The notes: generated by a model from the sequence alone, not told the origin. A DNA stretch of 64,000 bases from Paragorgia papillata (GCA_035771165.1 JAWNZC010000338.1:1116001-1180000); one strand, 5' to 3'; numbered from the stretch's first letter, positions 34,181 through 45,058 are shown. Numbers and translations: made by a program.

Positions 34181-34924
34181 AGCCTAGTTCTCACTTGTCG
34201 TAAGAATCGATCGGGGACAGTCTATCCCCGATCGTCGGCGATTCTTACGACAGCCAGGTTCACACTTTTCGTGACTTGTCGTAATTCGTGCCAAAGTTTA
34301 AACTTTAAAGATGGCGGCCTTAAACAGACGGATGATTTTACACGGACAACGACACTCCCTGAACTCGAAGGCAGTTTGCATTTTTTAAATAACGAGAAAG
34401 GGCAGTGCGAATACTCTCATATCTTTGCTTGCAAGTATAAAGAACTTCTGTTTCATGACTACCTTCGGTGGTATGCAAAGCAGCGATCTTCTTCCATGAA
34501 TTCAATTTTAAGTTTTTATCCTTGAATTGTTCGCTACTCCTATTATACAGACAAGGGGATTATTTTACAATTTTCATAAACGCGGTGTCTTCACCGTTTC
34601 TGAACTTTCCTGCTAGAGATTCCAGATAGCTTTCGCTGGACGCCTTCTTGTATTATCGAGAATCATGCCCAATTGTCCCAGACGAGTGGTTTCAGTGTTC
34701 ACACATGTCGTAACTAGTCGTAAGAATCCCCAATCGTCGGCGACCGTCTGGGATGCATTTTCCAAATAGAAATTATTCCGATTCTTGCGATGCTTCCGAT
34801 CAGATCGGCGACTGTCTGGGACGTTACTTCAACCATGTTCACACCTGTCGTAACAATCCCAAACGATCAGGGACTGGAAAAATCCCCGATTCTTACGATT
34901 CTTACGACAAGTGAGAACCAGGCT
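34181..34924. mobile_element. Harbinger-like non-autonomous element with TAA duplication, unit C only
   Basis: 744 bp with inverted ends AGCCTAGTTCTCACTTGTCG and CGACAAGTGAGAACCAGGCT, flanked by TAA (34178-34180 and 34925-34927). Unit D has the empty site GTTGTAAGGCGCTC (TAA at 54581-54583). A TWA target is typical of PIF/Harbinger. Subterminal repeats with ATTCTTACGA and CCCGATCG occur along its length. The frame at 34271-34525 is not recognisable and no transposase is present. Confidence 0.8.
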
Positions 34925-34979
34925 TAAGGCGCTCCTGTGCATGTAAGCTGTTATCAGCTCTCGCATAAACAGCCTTTTA

Positions 34980-35116
34980 AGCCGGTTTTCCACTAGGCGA
35001 AGCGACTTTTTCTTTTGTCTCATGAGCTCTGAGCTGGAACTAATCAGAAATCTATTGAATTCGAACAAAAGAAAATCGCTTCGCGCGAAAAAAATCGCCT
35101 AGTGGAAAATCGGCTT
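34980..35116. mobile_element. Foldback MITE with CCACTAGGCGA ends, unit C
   Basis: AGCCGGTTTTCCACTAGGCG at the left and CGCCTAGTGGAAAATCGGCT at the right, with a TCATGAGCTCTGAGCTGG centre. Confidence 0.7.
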
Positions 35117-35171
35117 TAAGGCTGGATTTCCACTTGGCGAAAAATGTCGCGCGAAGCGACAATTTTCTTTT

Positions 35172-35301
35172 CGAAATATAGTAAGGTTTGAGTATTGCCG
35201 AAAATATTGAAAATATCTCCCTGACGAAGGGCCTTCGCTCGAAACGTTAGAAACTACGTTCAATATTTTCGGCAGTACTCAAACCTTACTATTATATTTC
35301 G
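35172..35301 (+). repeat. Inverted repeat with hammerhead-like core, unit C
   Basis: CGAAATATAGTAAGGTTTGA (35172) pairs over about 40 bp with the inverse ending at 35301. Between them lie CTGACGA (35221-35227), GGGC-cttc-GCTC, GAAAC and an ACGT/ACGT pair. Core nucleotides of a hammerhead are present, but 9-11 unpaired bases separate stem I from CTGACGA, so activity is doubtful. Similar sequences occur in Penelope-like terminal repeats. Confidence 0.45.
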
Positions 35302-36265
35302 ATTTGTATTTCAAGACCGCCGACGCAGTACACTAGCTGCTTTCATTCGAATTTTCTTTTTTCTCGTAAGCTCCAGGTGGAACTAATCAGCCAAAACAAA
35401 TTAAAATTAGCAAAAAATCGCTTCGCTTATCGTTTAGGCCCTGTTTACATGAAGAGGATTGACAGTCATCAATCATCGGATCGAAAAACGCGAGTGAGGT
35501 TGGCTAATTATAGTTCCACCTAAGAGCTTACGAGACAAAACAAAAGCGTATTTTCTTTTGTCTCAGCTCTCAGGTGGAACTAGTCAAAATTAGCAAAAAA
35601 TAGCTTCGCTTGAAAAATATCCCTTAGTGCATGAAAACAGCCTTTAAACAAAATAATTCTTCTTGCAAAACAAAGAGAATGATTAATTTTTAGTCCCTAG
35701 TAATCTCAACACCGTCCTCGTTCTTTATACAACGCCACTTGGGTATTTTCACGTCTTCAGGACGACGTCAACTACCGCAGAGGGATAGCCTGCGTAGACG
35801 GCGCTGGGGTGATTGGGGAAGGGAGCGCCTGCAGGCGCCTATTGTTATTTTTCGTGACGCCCCCTAATTAAAACAGTGTATTTTTGGAAGTTGTCAATTT
35901 CAAAAACCTGAGCTAATTAGCTTAATCAATTTGGAAGTTGATCGAATATTTACTCCTCTTTAAAAAACACGTATCTAGAATTAACTAAAATAGCACAGTT
36001 ATGAATGAGCATGTGTATCAAACTGCTTTCTTGATTCAGGAATTTGTGTGGTATATGTTCGCTGTGTCAGCGTCTGACAACAAACATTATATTATTCTGC
36101 TGTTGCTATATCTTGGCTGGTTTACGGTAATATATAGTGTTCACTGCAAAATCTTTTAAACAATTTATGTTGAGTGGGCTACAGAAAGCTCAGACAAATT
36201 ATTTTCGTATTAATAAAACATGTGTATGTAACGACTATGACGATCAATATAAATATAATCATAAC

Positions 36266-37451
36266 ATCTCGTAGCCTCCTTCGCAGGCGTTCTTTGCGGG
36301 CCTCGATATTTTCGTCCCCCGCTAACGCCTGCTCAAACGAGCAACACATTCCGTTCTGAAAGATTGACCATATCAGAGATAGGCTCCTAAAATCTGGGAG
36401 GCTGACCTTCACCTTGGCCATATGTACGTTATACAACATGACCGAGCTTGATGAAAGTTAACGGATCTAAATTCATATGAAAGGGAAGGGTTGGTGTGGT
36501 ATATTTATCCCCGAGCCCGGGCGTAGGGACAAAGGCCCGGAGCCCGGTGAGGCGTGCTAATCTCGACACGCGTGGAGTCCTTTTACACGCGTGGACAAAC
36601 GTGATATGCGAACGAATTTCTGGATCTGAATATTTATTTATTTATTTATTTGTATATATGTGTGGACGGACCATGCGCGGTTAAGATTGTGGGGCACTGG
36701 AGACAATATAGTTCTTGACAAAAAGATTGAACTAACAAATAAATAAAAGGCTTGAGAAAGGAGGTTTTGGGAAACGTATATCACTTTTGAAAGAACAGAA
36801 ACAAATCAACGTCTACATATAAAGCAAAACAACGTCCTGAGTAGAAGGCCCGTCAAACCAAAACTCGAAAGGAGGAGAAAGCAAGAGTGAAACTTGAAAA
36901 CCGACGAAGAAATAAAGACCGGCGAAACGGTTTAAGTTTACTGTAAAAATATAGAGTAAAAATATAGAGCCAGCCGCTCAGTAATCACGAACATTTAGTA
37001 GTAAAACTGTTCGAGTTCCCCCATGTATATCCTATCACTGTTAATTTTGTTTTCTCTTTTGTGTGTCCTTAAAGTATTTTAAACTTATCCATTGGACCGT
37101 TGCATGTTAGTTTGCTTGCCTGTTGTATTTTTTATCTGTGGTTGCCGTCTACTCTTAATATCTTTCTTAAAATAGTTTTCTTATTGTAAAACCACTTGTG
37201 GCTAACGTAGCTTGTCCATAATTTGGCATAAAAAACGGAAAAGGAGCAATTTTTCTTTTATAAAACGTACAAATGCTGTTGAAATATTTATTAACATGTA
37301 GGTGAAAACAATTCCAGCACTTTGAAAATTGCCGTGGCAGCCTGCCTGTGCCTTTGAAAAATGTTTTCAGATGCTGTAGCGATGTTTTTTTGGTAAACAT
37401 GGAAAGAAAGAAGTGTAAAATATAACGGCCTAATATTTTGACAAAATTTCT
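36266..37451. other. Non-coding start of the block between units C and D
   Basis: Begins exactly where C and D diverge, with GTAGCCTCCTTCGCAGGCGT, a short hairpin-forming repeat. It contains a GAGCCCGGGCGTAGGG-rich stretch, an (ATTT)n tract at 36631-36655 and AT-rich DNA. No gene is recognised. Confidence 0.5.
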
Positions 37452-37530
37452 CCGCCTGCCTCGGTAGTCTGGTGGTTAACAAAGTCGGCTTGCACGGTAA
37501 CATGGTTGAGTTCAAACCGTGGTGCGACTT
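37452..37530 (+). mobile_element. tRNA-derived SINE head
   Basis: A-box-like TAGTCTGGTGGTTAAC and B-box-like GGTTGAGTTCAAACC, 35 bp apart, look like a RNA polymerase III internal promoter. The acceptor stem does not close, so a tRNA-derived repeat is more likely than a tRNA gene. Confidence 0.45.
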
Positions 37531-37538
37531 GCAATTTT

Positions 37539-37898
37539 CTTCATCTCAATATTTTTCACGAAATATCATCAATCCAAAATAGCTCCTATTGGAACACTGT
37601 TCTAAAAACCAAAGCAAGGTATCTGTTTGGAAAGTTTGTTTCTGGGAAAGGACGTATACTAGCTGTGTTACCAACAGGTTACGGAAAGTCGTTGATTTTT
37701 CACCTGCTTCCATCGTTGTTCACTTACAAATGTCTTCTTCGGGGAAATGTTCGTCATAAGTCAGTGGTTATAGTGATTTCACCTCTTACTTCTTTAATTA
37801 ATGATCAAATATCGCGTTTGGAAGTTTGTTGTCCGACGGCGAGTTCCAGAAAAAGCTGGAAAACACGGATTATGACATTGTTTTTGCCCATCCAGAAG
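37539..37898 (+). pseudogene. RecQ-like (DEAD/DEAH) helicase N-terminal fragment
   Basis: The frame contains a Q-motif-like segment, Walker A (ILAVLPTGYGKSLIFHLLP) and motif Ia (VVIVISPLTSLINDQISRLE), as in RecQ-type DNA helicases. After CC at about 37830 a one-base shift is needed to read LSDGEFQKKLENTDYDIVFA and HPEA. The similarity stops at HPEA, where the terminus CATAGGCGTACGGGC begins. Walker B (DEAH) and everything downstream are missing from the window. It is a dead fragment, either of a host gene or of a mobile helicase family common in invertebrates. The interruption by the hAT end shows it was there before that insertion. Confidence 0.7.
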
Positions 37899-38033
37899 CA
37901 TAGGCGTACGGGCACACATTTGTAGGGGCACATGACATATTGACATCCGATTGCCTGCCAAACCATGTACACATTTTCATTTTACAGAGTAATTAATCCA
38001 GAATAAAAATATTGTCAGTACACACAAATATTG

Positions 38034-39055
38034 TCAACAGAAATATGAATCTCTATTGTTTTGTCTTCCGAAAACATCGATGATGCATTCCATGTCATTT
38101 TCTAGTGTTCTGTTTGTATATGCGCGTTCGATGCAGATAAGCGCTATACTACTCAGGCGGTCTTGGCCCATCGTGGAACGAAGGTATGTCTTCATGCGGC
38201 GTAATCCACTGAAAGACCTCGCGGCAGAGCATGATGTAGCTGGAATCGACGCCAAAATCGAACACACCCTGTAGAATACTAGCAGAACCTCGTGGAGCCC
38301 ATTTTGGTACATGGTTTCCACTACCATCACTGCTTTTTTCATCTCTGCTGGGTTTACGGCCATAAAATTTTGGAATATTGCCTTTTCAGCTGTTAAAATC
38401 GCTTTATCCAATCTGTAGAACGAGGATACCAAGGACAGATTTCTGTCCGATGGTGTAGCGTTGAAAACCACGTCAGCTAAAGCGCATAAAATATCTTGAT
38501 CATTGCCCTGAAACCGTGATTTCATCTCCAGAAGAACTTTGTCTAGGCTCTGATAATATGTCGTGATGCGGTAATGACCCTCGGCAGTTTGCTGTTGATG
38601 CGGACCATCACCGTGTGGCTCACCAATAAGGGCCTGTAACCGACGTGATGGTTTGTTTCTTGGTGCTTTAGCATCTTTGAAGGAAAACTTGGTCCCATCA
38701 ATTTCTTTCTTGATTGTTTGAGACAATATCTCAGCTCTGGACCACACCAACTGGAAGGATTCTTCATTTCGGCACTTGCTCAGCGTTTTGATGGTTGCAT
38801 CAGCGGTCTTCTTAGCGGTGATTACATCCATATTCTTCCCTTGCAAATATTTACTGAGACTATCCGTATTTGACAGGATAATCTTAAGAACCACCAAACC
38901 AAACACAAATTTAAAATCACAAATCGAATTTAGTAAGGCATTGCTGTCCGTGTACGTCTTGGGATCACGGTCAACCGATAGAGTAAGGAGTGCTTTGATT
39001 ATTCTTGGCATTTGTTCGACCACTGCCTTAACAGCCTCCCAGCGACACGACCATC
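38034..39055 (-). pseudogene. hAT transposase, C-terminal part (hATC dimerisation domain)
   Basis: Minus-strand frame beginning just inside the insertion boundary with RWSCRWEAVKAVVEQ, a conserved block of DUF4371/hAT transposases (RWSxRxEA). About 100 residues before the end is the hATC core, TSCSAARSFSGLRRMKTYLR, then MGQDRLSSIALI, the dimerisation region. The family consensus S-A-E-R-x-F-S has alanine in place of glutamate here. The 3' end reads to a stop at 38034. Its upstream half is at 45059-46885. The C-terminal frame itself has no internal stop, so decay is recent. Confidence 0.85.
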
Positions 39056-39078
39056 TGCACTGCAAAAAAAGCATTTTT

Positions 39079-39670
39079 GCTTTTGAGTAAAATTACTCAA
39101 TTTACGAGTAAAATTACTCTATTTTTGAGTAAGCTGGGGGTTTTACCCAAGATATTGAGTAAATTAACGCAAAAGGCTGAGTAAAGGTATTTACTCTTGC
39201 GCTCGAGTATATCTACTCAATCGTTTGAGTAAAAGTTTACTCAATATTTTGAGTCATATGTAAGCATGAGTAATTTTACTCAAAGACTTGAGTGAAATAA
39301 CTCTGGTACTGAGTAAGTTATCACTTTCACTTTACTCAAATAGCTGAGTAAAGCAACAGTGAGTAAAATTACGCATTTCTTTGAGTAAGATGCCAGTTTT
39401 ACTCAAACACTGAGTAAAGCTAATTTTGACCAAGACGTTTTACTCATGCTGTGAGTAAATTGAATACAATTTACTCAAGGTCAGAGTAAATTAAAATTAC
39501 ATTACTCAAGGCCTGAGTAAACGGAGGAACATTACTCAAACAGTGAGTAAGGCTTTTTACTCAAATGCTTGGGTTGTCTCTACTCAATAGTTTGAGTAAA
39601 ATTATACTCAATAATCTGAGTGAAAAGTCGGGAATAGTAATTTAACTCAAATATATGAAGTAACATTAAT
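39079..39670. repeat. Left subterminal array of TGAGTAAA/TTTACTCA
   Basis: Some twenty to thirty copies of TGAGTAAA and its inverse at irregular 10-40 bp spacing. A matching array is at 44508-45040. In CACTA-type elements such arrays bind the transposase; that role is inferred here. Confidence 0.8.
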
Positions 39671-40714
39671 CGCCATTATGATATATATTCTATTTTACTC
39701 ACATAAATAAGTAAAGATTATTGTTATTAAAACTACAATTATACCTCGAGTGAAATAAAATTAATACAAGGACGTTAAATAATTTTTGTTCATAGAAGTA
39801 TCAAACGAAACGTGCAAATTACAAAAAAAATTAAATTTGGCTTTTGTTGGATCGTCAAAATAACCCCTGTAACAAAACAGACAGATTCACTGCGTGCCAC
39901 AGCCAGCGAAGATCAAATAGACCTGCCACTGTGACCAGTCACCCGATCTAGGTAACAAGCAGGTGGGCGATGAAGACTTGACAGTATGATGACGTTACTG
40001 ACGCTTCACTATGGCACGGCAACCAATCATATGATAGGCGCCAAATTTTACAAAACCACAATTGAGAATCTGTGACAGACCTTCACAGTTCACACCTAGC
40101 TAGCTTTCTTCAGTTCCAGTCGAACTAGTCTTGTCGCAGTTGTCGGTAGCATTCTAGTTCTTTATTGGCGTTGGAATAATCGTATTGGATTATCGAAATG
40201 GCGAAAACACTTCAAGAAGTTAAAGAATGGTTGACGGACAATGGATTTCAAGACTATTGCCAGAAATTTGAAGGTAGGTCATTGACAACATCACGTGCAC
40301 AAACTTGGTAGTTCTGTCGATTAGTTTTTCGCTTTTTTGACTTCATTGTATCAGTCGAACAGTTTAAATTATCTTTTCCCAAAATCCTACAATCAAATCT
40401 ATAACTGAAAGGAGCATCTTTGCTCAATAGGAGAAGCGCATGGAGTCGAGATCAACCGCGTGTCAAAGTTCGCTTTATATTATACGCGCCTCCTAATGCG
40501 CCGTCACTGCCGTATTTTTATACTCTTTTAAGCTTTTCTATATATCGTACCGCGCTTTAAATACAGTTATTTACCATCAAATTATCTACAGGCCATGAAC
40601 CCAGCGTATATACCTGCTTGAGGAAATTGCGCCTCGATCACATGGCGATTTTATTAGCTTGTAAGAAAGTAGTGTGCTGGGAAATGTTTGAGAAACAGCA
40701 GACCAAAAGTGTTT

Positions 40715-40775
40715 TAAACGGCCGATAATTTTGGAGCGAAACGCTTCGAGCAGAACCCTTCATCAGACATCAGAG
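40715..40775 (-). repeat. Degenerate hammerhead-like motif in intron 1
   Basis: The minus strand has CTGATGA, AGGG-ttct-GCTC and GAAGCG-ttt-CGCT, with GTTTTAA/TTAAAAC flanking. The A-U pair next to the core is replaced by G-C and several bases are unpaired, so it is probably a dead Penelope-like remnant. Confidence 0.4.
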
Positions 40776-41816
40776 TTAAAACATTCGCCATAGGTTCGAT
40801 GGCGATAGATCCGACATTGACATAAAGCGTGCGCAATACCGTTTATTGTGAGTTTAGTGCTTGTCGGATCTTTTCAACAATCAGCACAAAAAGGTTGGTA
40901 AGAAACCTGAAATGGCGTGGCAAATTAATTCATACTGATGTTTCTCGTCTGAAAGATGCATCATCGTTGACATCAGTGATCAGTCCTTTCAAAGAATTAA
41001 TTACAATTTAAAGGCGATATTTGTCAGAATCTACATACTGTAAACATGCTTAGATATACACGTTCAGTCTGATTCAAATCAGTATTAAACGAGAACTATA
41101 CAGATTAATGAGATTATACTTCGATAAAGAAAAAAGCTCAAATCGTCAGTATTTTCTTTCTAAATGTTTAACCCGTGGTTGAAATGAATGTGTAATTATA
41201 CGACTTTCTTATTTTATAATAGGGGTCGACCATTAGAAACTTGGGAAGGGGTAACAATTCCCCCCCCCCCAAAAAAAAAAGATCTCCCTCCCAAGATTTC
41301 TTACTTTTTGTGTGCGTGAATTGTCAAAACATTAGCAATATGTTTCACTGAAAATTATTTTGTTAATTTTATACGAAAATAGAGAATAAGATTGATGGAT
41401 GTGCATTGGAAGTCTTGACTGAGAGGGCACTGGAGCTTCTAATTCCCATCATTGGAGACAGGATGAAATTCATGAAACTCCTCGACGATATGAAAAACAG
41501 AGTTAAAGATATACCACCTGTAAATTGCATTGAAGAGGATGATGGATGCAGTGCCAGTGGAAATGTACCACAACTACATGTGGATGAGCCTATAAACCTG
41601 GTATAGACTCAAGTGTCAGTGAGGCTATGGACGAGGTTGTCCAGATCAATGATGAAGTCAGGTTTGTACCTCAACTTATTAATAAGAAATAAGAAATTTT
41701 TGCTGTCTTCAGTGAACCATTAATTTTTCTAAATATTATATATTTGTAGTTCATTAAATATACTTTTATATTCACATAACCCTATGTAGCTAGAAACTTC
41801 TAAACATATAAAACAA

Positions 41817-43359
41817 ATTGACTATTAACAAATTTAAACGTTCAGGCCTAAGAAATTGTTATTGGCTAGTGGCTAATGCCCTATACATTTATGTTGTTGC
41901 AGTTAATTCTGTTGTCGAGAGGGTGGCTTATGGCTGCCTTGTACCGGCACCTATTTTGGGTGGCATGCTTATGCAAGCCGCCCGTTGAAGAGGAGATACA
42001 TAAATTTATAGTAATCCACAATTGCTAATATGTTTTGAAATAAACAATTCTTTTTCAGTACTTGGCACAATAATTATAGTATTGACTATTAACAAATCTA
42101 AAAGTTAGGTCTAAAAAAGTGTTATTGGCTAGCGGCGCTTGCCCTATACATTTATGTTGTTGCAGTTAATTCTGTTGGCGAGAGGGTGGCTTATGGCCGC
42201 CTTGTATCGGCACCTCTTTTGGGTGGCATGCTTATGCAAGCCGCCCGTTGAAGAGGAGATACATAAATTTATAGTAATCCACAATTGCTAATATATTTTG
42301 AAATAAACAATTTTTTTTCAGTACTTGGCACAATAATTATAGTATTGACTATTAACAAATCTAAAAGTTAGGTCTAAGAAAGTGTTATTGGCTAGTGGCT
42401 TGCCGTATACATTTATGTTGTTGCAGTTAATTCTGTTGGCGAGAGGGTGGCTTATGGCCGCCTTGTATCGGCACCTCTTTTGGGTGGCATGCTTATGCAA
42501 GCCGCCCGTTGAAGAGGAGATACATAAATTTATAGTAATCCACAATTGCTAATATATTTTGAAATAAACAATTCTTTTTCAGTACTTGGCACAATAATTA
42601 TAGTATTGACTATATATTAACAAATCTAAAAGTTAGGTCTAAGAAAGTGCTATTGGCTAGTGGCTTGCCGTATACATTTATGTTGTTGCAGTTAATTCTG
42701 TTGGCGAGAGGGTGGCTTATGGCCGCCTTGTATCGGCACCTCTTTTGGGTGGCATGCTTCTGCAAGCCGCCCGTTGAAGAGGAGATACATAAATTTATAG
42801 TAATCCACAATTGCTAATATATTTTGAAATAAACAATTCTTTTTCAGTACTTGGCACAATAATTATAGTATTGACTATTAACAAATCTAAAAGTTAGGTC
42901 TAAGAAAGTGTTATTGGCTAGTGGCTTGCCCTATACATTTATGTTGTTGCAGTTAATTCTGTTGGCGAGAGGGTGGCTTATGGCCGCCTTGTATCGGCAC
43001 CTCTTTTGGGTGGCATGCTTATGCAAGCCGCCCGTTGAAGAGGAGATACATAAATTTATAGTAATCCACAATTGCTAATATATTTTGAAATAAACAATTC
43101 TTTTTCAGTACTTGGCACAATAATTATAGTATTGACTATTAACAAATCTAAAAGTTAGGTCTAAGAAAGTGTTATTGGCTAGTGGCTTGCCCTATACATT
43201 TATGTTGTTGCAGTTAATTCTGTTGGCGAGAGGGTGGCTTATGGCCGCCTTGTATCGGCACCTCTTTTGGGTGGCATGCTTATGCAAGCCACCCGTTGAA
43301 GAGGAGATACATAAATTTATAGTAATCCACAATTGCTAATATGTTTTGAAATAAACATG
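41817..43359. repeat. Six tandem copies of a 263-bp repeat in the SAM-gene intron
   Basis: Units start at ATTGACTATTAACAAATC near 41817, 42081, 42344, 42605, 42870 and 43131 (periods 261-265 bp). Copies 3-6 are almost identical; the first is most diverged. Each has GGGTGGCATGCTTATGCAAG and most contain a CTTTTTCAG tract like a splice acceptor. The frames seen on the minus strand within them are periodic artefacts, not genes. Confidence 0.9.
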
Positions 43360-44246
43360 ATGTATACTATGTTGGCATTGCAAATATATACAGATTTTGT
43401 AAATATAAACCAATTAAGGAAATTTCAAAGAAGTGCTTGGAAGATTTTTCAACCAGATGCACCACAGAACAATTGACAAGTCTTGTAGACAATTTTAGAA
43501 AGCTGTCATCATTTAGTGGATAAGTTGAATTTTTATAGAAGGTGTAAAATATTTGTCTAGTGAACTCAAAACTACATCAGACTGCTAAGTAAACACGAGA
43601 TATTTTTTCTTTATAAGACTAATTTTAAATATGTAAATAAATGTACAGTATAAACACACATGTCAAACACATTTTAGATATAACAGTAGAGTGATGTAGT
43701 GTACTGCATAAGTTTACCAACTTTACATGTACCTATGTATTTTGAAACAATACATACATGTAAGGTCGGTTATTTTGAATATTTTTAGGGAAATTTCCAG
43801 TCCAATTGGACCCCAAGTTGTTGTTGCAAATGCCAAGAAGCTGTGGCCATCAAAGATAGTGTTGCCAACACATTTCAGGCCAGAGTTAGCAAAAATACTA
43901 GCATCAAAATTGTGGTCACTGGCACTATTGAGTCACCAGATGACATAAGCATTGTTGCAGATCATCAGATGCTGTTTTCCATCAGTGGTGGAATAGTCGA
44001 AGCGTGCCTTGGACTTTTGGCTATGTATTATGTTTTTATGTTTGAATATCCAAACTCTTTAAATATTTTTTTTTATATGCAGAAATGCATTTTAAATATA
44101 CTGTCAGGATGCAAGAAAGTTACCTGCTTCCATTATTCATTTTGTTAATAATGTAAATACTATACTATACCTGCATGAATATATAGACTGAAATCGTAGC
44201 AAGTGATTTACTGGGTGAAAACTGTAATCGCAGAATAAATATAAGA

Positions 44247-44350
44247 GCCCACCACAAAATTTTAAAAATGTAATGCCTGACAACGATGAAAAGAAACTGA
44301 TGGTTTCCTTTCATTATGGCATTACATTTAAAAATTTTGAGCTGGGCTGT
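44247..44350. mobile_element. Short hairpin MITE
   Basis: AAAATTTTAAAAATGTAATG and the inverse CATTACATTTAAAAATTTTG enclose about 45 bp, between the last SAM-gene exon and the right subterminal array. Confidence 0.55.
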
Positions 44351-44507
44351 TATACTGAAATATCTAAAAATCATAGACCTCTGTATCTTTATCTATTCTA
44401 GCCATTAATTTTTATTCAATATATAATTTTGCAAACTTTTCAAGTGGATATTTTGTTTAACATTTCCATATGTTTTTGTCAGTTTTAGAAAGTATTACTC
44501 AATATTT

Positions 44508-45040
44508 TCACTGATTTAGAGTGAAGTTTGCATAATCTTTGAGTCAATTTACTCGCAGTTTGAGTAAAATGTTTATTTTCCTCAGGGTTTTAGGCCACTG
44601 TAATCACATATTCAGCGTGAGTCAATTGTACTCAAAACCTGAGTAAATTTACTCAACATTTTGAGTAAGTAATCATTTTACTCAATAATTTGGGTCACTG
44701 TGGGTGCATTTTGTTTGAGTCAATTTTACTCAAATTTTGAGCAATTTTACTCAAAATGTTGAGTAAATTTACTCAAAATTTTGAGTAAGTAATCATTTTA
44801 CTCAATAATTTGGGTCACTGTGGGTGCATTTTCTTTGAGTCAATTTTACTCAAATTTTGAGTAATTTTACTCAAACGTTTGAGTAAAATGATCATTTTAC
44901 TCAATTTTTTCGTATAATAAAATTGACTCAAATGTTTGAGTAAAACAGTATTTTACTCAAACTATTGAGTCAATTTTACTCACTATTTGGAGTCACTGTG
45001 GGTGCATGGTTTTACTCAATTTTTTGAGTTAATTTACTCA
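44508..45040. repeat. Right subterminal array of TGAGTAAA/TTTACTCA
   Basis: Dense inverted and direct copies, including two near-identical 100-bp blocks with AATAATTTGGGTCACTGTGG (44680 and 44800). Confidence 0.8.
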
Positions 45041-45058
45041 AGGATTTTTTGCAGTGTG

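Larger units (their letters stand above)
32112..36265 (+). repeat. Segmental duplication unit C (short form)
   Basis: Begins at TAATAGAACGCTTTATAGAAGG as an uninterrupted continuation of unit B. After the GPCR and foldback MITE it jumps to the unit tail (TTTCGATTTGTATTTCAAGAC at about 35299 to AGGACGACGTCAAC at about 35770). It lacks the roughly 8.6 kb that units A and B have between. A further 500 bp (35780-36265, with GGAGCGCCTGCAGGCGCC) is shared only with unit D. It ends at ATAACATCTCG, the same base where D diverges. Confidence 0.8.
40198..44191 (+). pseudogene. SAM-domain (SAMD3-like) gene, spliced, with three frameshifts
   Basis: Exon 1 (40198-40273) encodes MAKTLQEVKEWLTDNGFQDY and ends AAG|GTAGGT. 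Exon 2 (41383-41661, acceptor AAATAG) continues in phase with ENKIDGCALEVLTERALELL, completing one SAM domain (about residues 5-65). It then runs to an acidic linker and a donor at 41662. The last exon (from 43799) has SPIGPQVVVANA, AVAIKDSVANTFQARVSKN, GTIESPDDISIVADHQML and GGIVEACLGLLAMYYVFMFE, then KLPASIIHFVNNVN. This matches the C-terminal pattern I recall from SAMD3-like proteins of fish and cnidarians. One-base shifts are needed near 41600, 43835 and 44108. All three are small indels, so assembly error cannot be excluded. Function is unknown; SAM domains mediate protein or RNA contacts. Confidence 0.7.
39058..45056 (+). mobile_element. 5999-bp CACTG...CAGTG element carrying a SAM-domain gene
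   Basis: Both ends are CACTGCAAAAAA inverted repeats, and TG is duplicated outside (39056-39057 and 45057-45058). Excising the element with one TG joins ..SLSVT and RWSCRWEA of the hAT transposase in frame, which fixes the boundaries to the base. CACTG ends, a short duplication and dense subterminal repeats are features of animal EnSpm/CACTA elements. No TPase is seen. The only gene is a spliced SAM-domain gene on the plus strand, so the element is probably non-autonomous, or that gene has an unrecognised role in transposition. Confidence 0.85.

Noticed and set aside
35172..35301. Active hammerhead ribozyme in unit C
   Set aside because: Core nucleotides fit, but several unpaired bases separate stem I from CTGACGA and the sequence is part of a broken palindrome. 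Kept only as a repeat.
37452..37530. Functional tRNA gene on the plus strand
   Set aside because: A box and B box-like sequences exist, but no acceptor-stem pairing is visible.
42318..42810. Two minus-strand frames with nearly the same peptide (starting at TGGATTAC)
   Set aside because: They lie wholly inside the 263-bp tandem repeat and end when a unit carries a small indel. Periodicity explains the similarity.
41817..43359. CRISPR-like array
   Set aside because: Repeats are 263 bp and contiguous, with no short repeat-spacer pattern, and the DNA is eukaryotic.
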